DNA of 64,000 bases from Neptunomonas phycophila. Lineage in GTDB: Bacteria; Pseudomonadota; Gammaproteobacteria; Pseudomonadales; Balneatricaceae. The stretch lies in assembly GCF_001922575.1 (NCBI RefSeq), contig NZ_MRCI01000001.1, positions 62,001-126,000 on the forward strand, written 5' to 3'. A program made the translations under genes and the position numbers. Shown piece by piece: positions 49,505 to 58,000 of this stretch. A model generated the notes under the pieces. That model searched no databases and was not told where the DNA came from. It saw nothing but the letters and a program-made list of their open reading frames with translations. Within the stretch, counting starts at the first letter, position 1. Each line of letters begins with the position of its first letter.

Positions 49505-49900
49505 ATGGCACGCGAGTTTAGTCGTACACAACGAATCGCTGACCAGATCCAAAGGGATCTGGCTCAGGTGATTCAGTTTGAAATTAAAGATCCCCGTATG
49601 GGGATGGTGACAATTAGTCACGTAAAAGTCGCTAAAGATCTAGGTTATTGCGATGTCTACATCACGGTTTTACCGTTAGGAGACCAAGATGAAGCAGAGT
49701 CGATCGCCGTATCGTTAGATGTGCTGCGTAAGGCAGCTGGTTTTTTACGTCATGAGTTATCCCATAAAATTAAGCTACGTGTAATGCCACAGTTGCGTTT
49801 TCATTTCGATGAGAGTGTAGAACGTGGTCGCCAATTACATAGCTTGATTGAAAAAGCAGCGCGCGAGCTGCGGGATAAAGAAGCCTCTGACGAGGAATAA
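49505..49900 (+). CDS. rbfA: 30S ribosome-binding factor RbfA
   Basis: A 131-residue cold-adaptation and 16S maturation factor with a KH-like fold. It shows FSRTQRIADQIQRDLAQVI, then EIKDPRMGMVTISHV and the MPQLRFHFDESVERG stretch. ATG 49505 after CGGAG is chosen over the longer frame that begins inside infB. truB follows after two bases. Confidence 0.96.
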   Translation: MAREFSRTQRIADQIQRDLAQVIQFEIKDPRMGMVTISHVKVAKDLGYCDVYITVLPLGDQDEAESIAVSLDVLRKAAGFLRHELSHKIKLRVMPQLRFHFDESVERGRQLHSLIEKAARELRDKEASDEE

Positions 49901-49902
49901 GC

Positions 49903-50859
49903 GTGGCTAGAACAAGAAAAGGCCGTCCTGTGGACGGCATTTTATTATTAGATAAACCGCAAGGCGTCAGTTCTAATCATGTGCTGCAGGTTGCTAAGCG
50001 TCTTTTTGGCGCGGCAAAGGCTGGCCATACCGGCGCTCTTGACCCATTAGCAACAGGTATGTTGCCACTCACCTTTGGTGAGGCTACTAAGTTTTCACAG
50101 TTTCTTCTCAATGCTAATAAGCGTTATCAGACCATGGCTAAGTTAGGCATCCGAACCGATAGCAGTGACGCTGATGGAAAGGTGATCGCGACCGCTAATG
50201 TGGGTGATGATATAACGCAAGCCCGTATCGCCAGTTTGCTCGTTGAGCATTTTACTGGAGAGATAGAACAAGTCCCTTCAATGTTCTCGGCTTTAAAGCA
50301 TAACGGGCAGCCGCTTTATAAATTGGCAAGGCAGGGCGTTCAAGTTGAAGTCAAGCCGCGTCGAGTCACCATTTTTTCGATTGAAATAATGGCCTTTCGC
50401 GGGGATGAGGTTGATCTGGATATATGTTGCTCAAAAGGAACGTATATTCGTTCAATCGTTGAGGATTTGGGGCTGTTGCTAGGTTGTGGGGCCCATGTGA
50501 AAAGGCTTCGTCGCTTGGACTCGGGGCCTTATCTCGCCAAAGATATGATTACCTTAGACGAATTGCGTGAAATAGCTGAGCCTAAAGCGCCTGATGAGTC
50601 TCAGGAAAGCATACAAACTCGTCTTGATGCGCTATTATTAGCGCCGTGGTCAGCGATAGAAGATACACCAGTGATTGAGTTAACAGCAGAGCATTGCCAG
50701 TTGATTCGCCAAGGGCAAAAAGTATCGGTTGAGCACAGGCCGGTTTCGTTGATTCGAATACACGAAAAAGGCTCAAATACTTTTTTAGGGATAGGTGAAG
50801 TGACAGATGATCGACGCCTTAAGCCGACTCGTTTGTTGAGTACTCAAGCTGCATCTTAG
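49903..50859 (+). CDS. truB: tRNA pseudouridine-55 synthase TruB
   Basis: A 318-residue enzyme that makes pseudouridine 55 in the T-loop of tRNAs. The catalytic aspartate is in GHTGALDPLATG, KPQGVSSN is near the start, and CSKGTYIRSIVEDLG and a C-terminal PUA-like domain follow. The start is GTG 49903 with GAGGAA nearby. Confidence 0.96.
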   Translation: MARTRKGRPVDGILLLDKPQGVSSNHVLQVAKRLFGAAKAGHTGALDPLATGMLPLTFGEATKFSQFLLNANKRYQTMAKLGIRTDSSDADGKVIATANVGDDITQARIASLLVEHFTGEIEQVPSMFSALKHNGQPLYKLARQGVQVEVKPRRVTIFSIEIMAFRGDEVDLDICCSKGTYIRSIVEDLGLLLGCGAHVKRLRRLDSGPYLAKDMITLDELREIAEPKAPDESQESIQTRLDALLLAPWSAIEDTPVIELTAEHCQLIRQGQKVSVEHRPVSLIRIHEKGSNTFLGIGEVTDDRRLKPTRLLSTQAAS

Positions 50860-50910
50860 CTAGAGGTTTTGCCTATTCTGATTGTTTCGCTTAAGCGCTC
50901 TTTTGTGCTT

Positions 50911-50940
50911 TTGCGTTAGACGGTTTACTGAAAATATGCT
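50911..50940 (+). promoter_or_regulatory. Possible rpsO promoter
   Basis: TTGCGT at 50911-50916 and TATGCT at 50935-50940 with an 18-base spacer, about 80 bases before the rpsO start. The match is partial, so this is a candidate only. Confidence 0.4.
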
Positions 50941-51019
50941 CGGTATACCGTGACATTTAACCGGCAACGTGACACCAAAGGTGCATGATTGTCTGCATAT
51001 TATTTTTGGAGTTAAACAG

Positions 51020-51286
51020 ATGTTAACAGTTGAACAAAAAGCGCAAATCGTTGCAGATTTCGGTCGTGGTGAAGCAGACACAGGTTGTACAGAAGTACAG
51101 GTTGCTTTGCTTACCGCTAACATTACTGGTCTGCAAGAGCATTTCAAAGCACATAAGCACGATCACCACTCACGTCGTGGTCTGATCCGCATGGTAAACT
51201 CGCGTCGTAAGCTGCTTGATTACTTGAAAAAGAAAGATGCGGATCGTTACTTAGCTTTGATCGGCCGTCTAGGTCTGCGTCGTTAA
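51020..51286 (+). CDS. rpsO: 30S ribosomal protein S15 (uS15)
   Basis: An 88-residue primary 16S-binding protein. Motifs: [24 protein letters not shown] and [13 protein letters not shown]. The ATG at 51020 after TTGGAG gives [10 protein letters not shown]; the longer frame from 50969 is unsupported. In E. coli S15 represses its own mRNA through a leader pseudoknot; I did not confirm one here. A terminator follows, then pnp. Confidence 0.97.
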   Translation: MLTVEQKAQIVADFGRGEADTGCTEVQVALLTANITGLQEHFKAHKHDHHSRRGLIRMVNSRRKLLDYLKKKDADRYLALIGRLGLRR

Positions 51287-51296
51287 GCTGAACTCT

Positions 51297-51328
51297 ACAG
51301 AGGCCATACAATGTATGGCCTCTGTTTT
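51297..51328 (+). terminator. Intrinsic terminator after rpsO
   Basis: The 12-bp arms acagaggccata and tatggcctctgt around a 5-base loop, then TTT. It matches the position of the E. coli rpsO attenuator before pnp. Confidence 0.85.
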
Positions 51329-51364
51329 ATAAGCCTCCTGTTTGAGTGGATGCGATTTCAACCC

Positions 51365-51435
51365 GCCTGTACTCATTTGTGTTTCTGCTATTCAATAAGA
51401 TAGCTGTGTTATAAGAAATACAAATGAGTACTGGC
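51365..51435 (+). promoter_or_regulatory. Long leader hairpin upstream of pnp
   Basis: Arms at 51365-51380 and 51420-51435 pair over 16 positions with a single T-T mismatch (core gtactcatttgt with acaaatgagtac). The 39-base loop holds an inner gctat/atagc stem. It is 66 bases before the pnp start. In E. coli a similar long pnp leader stem is cut by RNase III and the product is used by PNPase for autoregulation; the same role is inferred here. Confidence 0.75.
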
Positions 51436-51500
51436 TTAAAGATGGTGTCGAAACGCGCTCTCCTGCAGGTATATTTTTTGTCTTTTTAAAGGAGTTAATC

Positions 51501-53606
51501 GTGTTTCAAACGATTACTAAAACGTTCCAATTTGGTGGCCAAGAAGTCACAATCGAAACGGGTCGTGTTGCTCGCCAAGCAACAGGCGCTGTATTAGTTA
51601 CTATGGGCGGCAACCAAGTATTGTGTACGGTTGTTGGCGCTAAAGAAGCCAAAGACGGTCAAGATTTCTTCCCGTTGTCGGTTCATTATCAAGAGAAGTA
51701 CTACGCCGTAGGCCGTATCCCTGGTGGTTTCTTCAAGCGCGAAGCGCGCCCATCAGAGAAAGAAACACTAACATCACGTCTGATCGACCGTCCAATTCGT
51801 CCATTGTTTCCAAAAGGCTTCATGAACGAAGTACAGGTTATCTGTACGGTCATGTCTGCAGATAAGGTAAACGATCCGGATATTGCTGCATTGATTGGTA
51901 CATCAGCGGCTTTGTCGATCTCGGGCATTCCTTTCGTAGGCCCAATCGGTGCTGCACGTGTTGGCTTTACAGAAGCTGATGGCTATATCCTAAACCCTAA
52001 CTATGAGCAGCTAGCTACTTCAGAGTTAGACATGGTTGTTGCAGGTACGTCTGATGCGGTTTTGATGGTTGAGTCAGAAGCCCAAGAACTAACCGAAGAT
52101 GAAATGTTGGGTGCGGTATTGTTCGCGCACAACGAGATGCAAGTAGCTGTTAATGCAATTAATGAGCTAAAAGCCGAAGCCGGTAAGCCAATGTGGGATT
52201 GGCAGCCAGCTGCTAAGAACGAAGCGCTGATTGCTCAAGTTAAAGAGCTTGTAGGTCAAGGTATTGCCGATGCATACCAAGTGGCTGATAAAATGCAGCG
52301 TCAAGGTGCGTTGAGTGAGTTGCGTAACCAAGCTGTTGCGGCTTTGTCTGGTGAGGAAGGTCAGCCTAGCGCTAAAGAAGTGTCGGGTGTTGTGAGCTCG
52401 GTTGAGAAGCAGATCGTTCGTCAGCGTATTGTTGATGGTGCTCCGCGTATCGATGGCCGTGATACTAAAACGGTTCGTCCAATTGAAGTAGCTATCGATG
52501 TACTGAAAGGTACTCACGGTTCTGCACTATTCACGCGTGGTGAAACGCAAGCCATTGCGACTTGTACGTTAGGTACTGCACGTGATCAACAGATCATTGA
52601 TGCGATTGAAGGTGAGCGTAAAGATCCGTTCATGTTGCATTACAACTTCCCTCCTTATTCAGTTGGTGAAGCAGGACGTATGGGTGCAACAGGCCGTCGT
52701 GAAATAGGTCATGGCCGTCTAGCGCGTCGTGGCGTAGCGGCAATGCTACCATCACAAGAAGAGTTCCCATATACCATCCGCATTGTATCTGAAATCACGG
52801 AATCAAACGGCTCTAGCTCTATGGCCTCTGTTTGTGGTGCTTCACTAGCTATGATGGATGCTGGCGTGCCGCTTAAAGCCCCTGTTGCAGGTATCGCAAT
52901 GGGATTGGTTAAAGAAGGCGAAAAGTTCGCTGTTTTAACTGATATCTTGGGTGACGAAGATCACCTAGGTGATATGGACTTTAAAGTAGCTGGTACTGAA
53001 GCAGGTGTTACAGCACTGCAGATGGATATCAAGATTACAGGTATTACCGAAGAAATTATGGAGATTGCATTGGAGCAAGCGTTCAATGCACGTACCCATA
53101 TTTTGAAAGAGATGGCTAAAGTTATCGGTTATGCACGTCCAGAGCTTCCTGATAATGCACCAGCGATGACTCAGATTAAAATCAACCCTGAGAAAATTCG
53201 TGACGTTATCGGTAAAGGCGGAGCGACTATCCGTTCGTTGACAGAAGAAACGGGTGCTATGATCGACATCGATGATGATGGTACGGTTCGTATCTATGCA
53301 GCGGATAAAGCTTCTGCAAAAGCGGCAACTGATAAGGTTATCGAAATCACTGCTGAAGCGGAAGTTGGTAAAGTTTACGAAGGTAAAGTGGTACGTATCG
53401 AAGAGTTTGGTGCGTTTGTTAACTTATTGCCAGGTAAAGACGGCCTAGTTCACATTTCTCAGATTGCTAACAAGCGTGTTGAGAAAGTGACTGATTACAT
53501 CAACATGGGTGATGTGATTAAAGTTAAAGTACTTGAGGTTGATCCACGTGGGCGCATTAAGTTGTCTATGAAAGACTTGATTGAAGATGAGTCTGTTGAA
53601 GGCTAA
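51501..53606 (+). CDS. pnp: Polyribonucleotide nucleotidyltransferase
   Basis: A 701-residue phosphorolytic 3'-5' exoribonuclease of the degradosome. Two RNase PH domains (about 10-230 and 315-550) flank a helical domain. A KH domain ([17 protein letters not shown]) and an S1 domain ([20 protein letters not shown]) end the protein. The start is GTG 51501 with AAGGAG eight bases upstream. Confidence 0.97.
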   Translation: MFQTITKTFQFGGQEVTIETGRVARQATGAVLVTMGGNQVLCTVVGAKEAKDGQDFFPLSVHYQEKYYAVGRIPGGFFKREARPSEKETLTSRLIDRPIRPLFPKGFMNEVQVICTVMSADKVNDPDIAALIGTSAALSISGIPFVGPIGAARVGFTEADGYILNPNYEQLATSELDMVVAGTSDAVLMVESEAQELTEDEMLGAVLFAHNEMQVAVNAINELKAEAGKPMWDWQPAAKNEALIAQVKELVGQGIADAYQVADKMQRQGALSELRNQAVAALSGEEGQPSAKEVSGVVSSVEKQIVRQRIVDGAPRIDGRDTKTVRPIEVAIDVLKGTHGSALFTRGETQAIATCTLGTARDQQIIDAIEGERKDPFMLHYNFPPYSVGEAGRMGATGRREIGHGRLARRGVAAMLPSQEEFPYTIRIVSEITESNGSSSMASVCGASLAMMDAGVPLKAPVAGIAMGLVKEGEKFAVLTDILGDEDHLGDMDFKVAGTEAGVTALQMDIKITGITEEIMEIALEQAFNARTHILKEMAKVIGYARPELPDNAPAMTQIKINPEKIRDVIGKGGATIRSLTEETGAMIDIDDDGTVRIYAADKASAKAATDKVIEITAEAEVGKVYEGKVVRIEEFGAFVNLLPGKDGLVHISQIANKRVEKVTDYINMGDVIKVKVLEVDPRGRIKLSMKDLIEDESVEG

Positions 53607-53622
53607 TCGCTGATAGTCGATT

Positions 53623-53652
53623 AAAAAAAGCCCTCTTATGAGGGCTTTTTTG
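53623..53652 (+). terminator. Intrinsic terminator after pnp
   Basis: aaaaaaagccctc pairs with gagggcttttttg around TTAT, with flanking A and T runs; functional at least on the plus strand. Confidence 0.9.
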
Positions 53653-53686
53653 TGGACGCTATACGTTAAGAGCATCGTAAACCAAT

Positions 53687-53713
53687 AAAAAACCTCGCAG
53701 TGCGAGGTTTTTT
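53687..53713 (-). terminator. Intrinsic terminator for the cytochrome c5 gene
   Basis: aaaaaacctcgca pairs with tgcgaggtttttt with almost no loop. It lies 21 bases past the minus-strand stop of the cytochrome gene; A and T runs make it bidirectional. Confidence 0.85.
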
Positions 53714-53733
53714 ATTGAAAGTGATAAGGGCTA

Positions 53734-54165
53734 TTAAGGGGCGCTATCGATCATGTATTCGATAGCAATTTTCAGCTCATCGTCAGAACATGTGGCACAT
53801 GTTCCTTTTGGTGGCATGGCATTAATACCGCTGATGGCTGTGGCTAAAAGGCTATCAATGCCCTTAGCAGCTCTGTCAGTCCATTCGCTCGTACCAAACT
53901 TAGGCGCGCCAGCAACACCGATAGAGTGGCACGCTGCGCAAGCACTGTTATATACCTCTTCACCTGAGCGAGCACCGCCGGCTGTTGTAGCGACTGCTGC
54001 TGCGGCACCGCCACAAGAGTCATCACCTTCTAGGCATACGTTGCCCGCTGGCTTTATACGCTCGATAATTTTTTCATCGGAGGTTGCTGCACCTACCGAA
54101 CTAGCCAGGGCTAAACTTAAACCCAATGCGCTTAAGATTGATGTCACTTTAGCGATCAATTTCAC
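53734..54165 (-). CDS. Cytochrome c5
   Basis: A periplasmic class I cytochrome of about 143 residues. The signal peptide (VKLIAKVTSILSALGLSLALA) is followed by a low-complexity Ala/Gly stretch, heme site CAACH, axial methionine in INAMPPKG and the CATC pair that forms the disulfide typical of cytochrome c5. GTG 54165 is chosen because GAGG lies about eight bases upstream and a normal signal peptide results; an in-frame ATG at 54189 has no ribosome site. Confidence 0.88.
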   Translation of the reverse strand: MKLIAKVTSILSALGLSLALASSVGAATSDEKIIERIKPAGNVCLEGDDSCGGAAAAVATTAGGARSGEEVYNSACAACHSIGVAGAPKFGTSEWTDRAAKGIDSLLATAISGINAMPPKGTCATCSDDELKIAIEYMIDSAP

Positions 54166-54311
54166 AGTGGAGACCTCGTCACGGTTCATTAGATGCTTAA
54201 GAGCATCATTAATTTTAATAGCGCAAATTATACCGATAAAAGCACCTAACAAAAAAGGGGTTATATATTGGTCTTAAGGCGTATAACAACATAAAGTATT
54301 GAGGTTAGACA

Positions 54312-54334
54312 ATGAAAAGCACTTTTTGGCTTTT
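54312..54334 (+). other. Small T-rich hairpin before tRNA-Arg
   Basis: gaaaagc and gcttttc flank an 8-base loop between the cytochrome c5 promoter region and the tRNA gene. It is weak as a terminator. A 13-codon frame (MKSTFW) overlaps it and is probably chance. Confidence 0.3.
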
Positions 54335-54389
54335 CAGCTTGGCAAAGCCACGTTAGCTACGTATTATTAGCGCCCACATGAATGAGTAA

Positions 54390-54466
54390 GCGCCTGTAGC
54401 TCAGCTGGATAGAGTAGCAGGTTCCGATCCTGTTGGTCGGGGGTTCGAATCCCTCCAGGCGCGCCA
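54390..54466 (+). tRNA. tRNA-Arg (anticodon CCG)
   Basis: A 77-base tRNA with acceptor gcgcctg/caggcgc, D stem gctc/gagt, anticodon loop ttccgat (CCG, reads CGG), T arm ggggg-ttcgaat-ccctc and encoded CCA. It is intact although its 3' half is the left repeat of the island, so the insertion regenerated a working gene. Confidence 0.96.
54422..54466 (+). repeat. attL: 45-bp 3' half of tRNA-Arg
   Basis: This segment runs from the first base of the anticodon loop to the CCA end and is identical to 61265-61309. The repeat start at the anticodon loop is the common crossover site of tyrosine integrases that use tRNA genes. Confidence 0.9.
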
Positions 54467-54781
54467 TTTTTTCTGAGCTAATTCTGGTTCTTTTAGCCAC
54501 AAACCTTTGGTAATGCTTGGCGCCACTGCTATTAATTTTTCTAGTTTGGGGTTGTGGTGAATTGATTTCATTTCATTAGTTGTGATTCTGTTGTATGAGT
54601 TAAAGCATGAAATGATATGCTTTCATAGATGATTTTTTTGCTAGCATGTTGAAATTAAAGGTAAAATTTAAATAACTTTATAAAGAATAAGTTTAAATTT
54701 TCTATATGAAATAACTTCCAATTCGAGTAGATGTGTTATTGCATGTGCAATGCAGTATTTTGACTACCTCTAGCAGGCTCT
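54467..54781. other. AT-rich left end of the island, no gene seen
   Basis: This stretch is markedly AT-rich compared with its neighbours and has stops in all frames. It holds a short inverted repeat (attgca-tg-tgcaat, about 54737-54750) and no promoter that I can assign. It may be the degraded place where an integrase or its promoter once lay. Confidence 0.5.
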
Positions 54782-55008
54782 TCTGCCCAAAGTGTGCTCT
54801 ACAGCAATTCAGCTAAAAAACGGCAGGGAGCGAATGAAGAGCAAAGGCGTTCGCTGAGGGTAAAGCTCTGTCGCTGATTAATGGTGATGAGCTTTCACGC
54901 ATGCTCGCAGAAAGGTGCAGAGGCGCTCTGAACCAGTTGCAGAAGCTAAAGTGACTGCAGCCGTCATTCACTGCCCCAAACGCAGGGTGGTAGTACCGTA
55001 AAGGCTTT
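54782..55008 (+). pseudogene. Decayed fragment resembling an Mrr-type nuclease C-terminus with zinc finger
   Basis: The frame 54841-54951 reads AKAFAEGKALSLINGDELSR followed by MLAERC. It resembles the closing strand and helix of Mrr-family restriction endonucleases (consensus FAxGKxIxLIDGxxLxxL). After a shift near 54935 the next frame gives VAEAKVTAAVIHCPKRRVVV, recalling the topoisomerase-type zinc finger (CPKCG...M) that follows Mrr domains. A separate CPKC occurs at 54784-54795. Stops and frame changes show it is not functional. Assignment rests on short motifs only. Confidence 0.4.
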
Positions 55009-55020
55009 ATTTTGCTAAGG

Positions 55021-55056
55021 CGGTAAACTAGCCATGCAATAATTACTAGTTTGCCG
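55021..55056. terminator. Hairpin at the 3' end of the island helicase gene
   Basis: cggtaaactag and ctagtttgccg (one G-T pair) around a 14-base loop, six bases past the minus-strand stop. No T-run follows, so terminator function is uncertain. Confidence 0.35.
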
Positions 55057-55061
55057 GCCCA

Positions 55062-58000
55062 TCAGTTACTTAATTCAATATTCTGAACATTATCGATCCA
55101 TGTCTGGAAAATTTCAGCTGTCGAGCTGTGGCGACGACTCATCTTAAATTCACTAAATAGCCAGTCAATTGGGTCTTTAGGTTGAGCAGCAAGCGCAGCA
55201 CGAGCTATACCAATTTTTTCTTGGTAACATAAATTCTTCCAGTCGCGCTCAAGGCCAAAAGCATAAAGGCCTCTCCATGGGATCTCATCGCACACATCAT
55301 CCGGTGATAGCCAAACAGTTGTTTTTTCTTCGCCCTCTCGCCAGAAACCAGCCCAGCCTTTAATTACATTGCGTAGATGCTGGCGTTGTTTACGAGAGCT
55401 ACGACTCAAATCGTGCTTGAGTGCAATATCGAGAGTCAGCTCGTGAAGCGTAATCCCATTTTTGAGTTTTAATATAGATTTGGCTAGGCTGCTTAGATTC
55501 ACCCAGTGATCTGCATCAAAGTATTTATCGCTGTCATAGCATGGAAGGTCTGCAAGTACATCACGCAAAGAATTAGACGGTGATGCTTGAAGATGAATCG
55601 ATGTGGTTTTGGCTTCTTCGCGCTTGCTGTCGAGCTGAATATCATTCTCACTCGAGTTTGTATTAGGTGTACAGGAAGAAATCTGATCTGCCTCTGGTTC
55701 TTGCTCGGGCATTGAGGCTGATATTATCTCAGGCTCTGACACTACAACGTCCTCAGTTTCACGATCTTCAATTAATAGTGCTTCCAACCTTTCGTGGATT
55801 TTCTTTATCGCATGCTCTGGCTCTTGGAAGTAATCAGTTGACCATAAGCGAACGATGCGCCAGCCAAGATTCTCAAGGATTGTTTGGCGCACACGATCAC
55901 GATCGCGTGCTGAGGGAGAACTGTGGTAGGTAGCACCGTCACACTCAACACCTGCTAGATATTCGCCGGGCTTATCTGGATGAATAATACCCAGATCTAC
56001 GCGGAATTTAGATACTCCCACCTGTGTCTGAACCTTCCAGCCCTTCTCTCGAAGAGTCATGGCTACAGCCTGTTCAAAGTCTGAATCAAATTGGTCAACA
56101 CCGTAATTAGCCGAACTAAACTCAGCTAACGCAATTGGCCCACGCTCGGCGAATTCAAGGTAGTTTTTAAGGTGCTCTACGGCCGTCGCTTGTGTCCTAG
56201 ACAGGTCAACCATAGATGAATCAAAACTAGAGAAGACCAACATTTCAGTTGTTGCTCGCGTAACTGCAACATTTAGCCGGCGTTCACCGCCTTGTTTGTT
56301 TAGAGGGCCGAAGTTCATGCTCATGGTACGGCCACGAGGTTCAGTTGGGCCGTAGGTTAGCGATAGGATAATAATGTCACGCTCATCTCCTTGAACTGAC
56401 TCAAGGTTTTTAACAAATAACGGATCGTAGTTATCCGTTGCAGTAAAAAAATGTTCGAGTTCGGGATTTTTGCGGCGCGCCTCATCAATCAAATCCTCAA
56501 CCAAACGTTGTTGTTGTAAGTTGATTGTAACGATTCCCATTGAACGTTCTGGCGCACCGTTAAGCATGTCTGTCAGGCGCTGAACGACCTCCGTTACTAC
56601 TGCTTGTGCCTCGATGGCATTGGTCTGACCGCGACCTTTAGCATACACACCGTCAATGCGGTGCAACGTTACAGCGCTAGTTTTTGTTTCTGCTGAAGGG
56701 AAAGTGGTGAGCTGATTCTCATAATAGTGCGAGTTAGAGAATGCTATCAGTGTTTCATGGCGGCTACGGTAATGCCCCGTTAAGCGAAGATGCGGTAAGC
56801 GTGCCGCTAGCGCTTGATCCAATATGGATTCTAAATCACCCTCATCTGAGTCTTCTTCTTCTTTGCGCCCAAACGTATTGCTAGGTGGCATCTGCTTTGG
56901 ATCACCAACGACTATGACATTCTTTCCACGTGCGATTACGCCAACTGCATCCCAAGTAGTGATTTGAGAAGCTTCATCGAACACGACAAGATCAAAAAAT
57001 GCAAAATCGGCAGGTAAGAATTGCGCGACTGATAACGGTGACATCATAAAACAAGGTGTCAGATCTGTGAGAGCGTCTCCCATGTCACTCACCAATGCAC
57101 GCACAGGTTTATGTCTAGTTTTTTTCGTCAGTTCACGTGCGAGTACACTATACTCTGCTGGTGTATCAGGGGAGTTTCGATCAGGCACGCCCCCAGCAGT
57201 TTTAGCCAAAATATACTCGGCCGTCGTTGCTGAGACATCAGCATCAAGCTCACGGAACATCTCAATGGTGGATTCATGAGAGGCACCTGCAAATTGAACT
57301 AGGGAAGGGCTCTGATCGATCAGTTTAGGTGCTAACCAGACACATAACGCAGTCATCGCATTAGCCTCACAGTCTCGTGGAGCAATGGCGCGCTTTTCCA
57401 ACAACAACGATAGTGGCTCAAGCTGGTATTGAGCTGCATGTTTCTTGGCCGCCAACCAGCGGCACCAACGGCTTAAGCGTTCACTCTGATCCGCCATAAC
57501 ACCAAAGTCAGCTGCAATTTTTTGAAGGTCATCATCAACGTTAATGGTGATTTTGAGGTTTTCAGCATCGTGAATAAGCGCTGTCATGTTAGCTGCTTCC
57601 TCGGCTACACGGCGGGCCAGGTCTACGATCTGCGAGCTATCGGATAGGAAGTCTCGACCGTCCACTAGGTGTCGGCGTAACGTACCAACAGGAAGTGTCG
57701 GATCCGCAAAAGATCCGATAAACGTTTTAAAGAGCTCTAATGCACGGGTACCATTCGTAAAGGATCTATTGAGTTGTTGTGGATCTGAATCAATACCGGA
57801 CCAAATTGCCGTTCCTTCGAGCTCTGCCGCACTGCTTTTAAGTTGCTTAAGTGTTTCACGTGCAGTGAGTGCTGAATCAAGAATCCCAAGATTTTCGATC
57901 TTGTCAAGCCCTTTCGCACTCATCACTTTACGTAGGTTATGGCGCTTCAAAAAACCAAAGAGCCCGGTAGCTTCGTTGCGCTGATGAATCCATTGATCCC

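Noticed and set aside
53753-54277. A 174-codon plus-strand frame over the cytochrome c5 gene
   Set aside because: The minus-strand gene has a signal peptide, CAACH heme site and terminator; the plus frame has none of these and only mirrors it.
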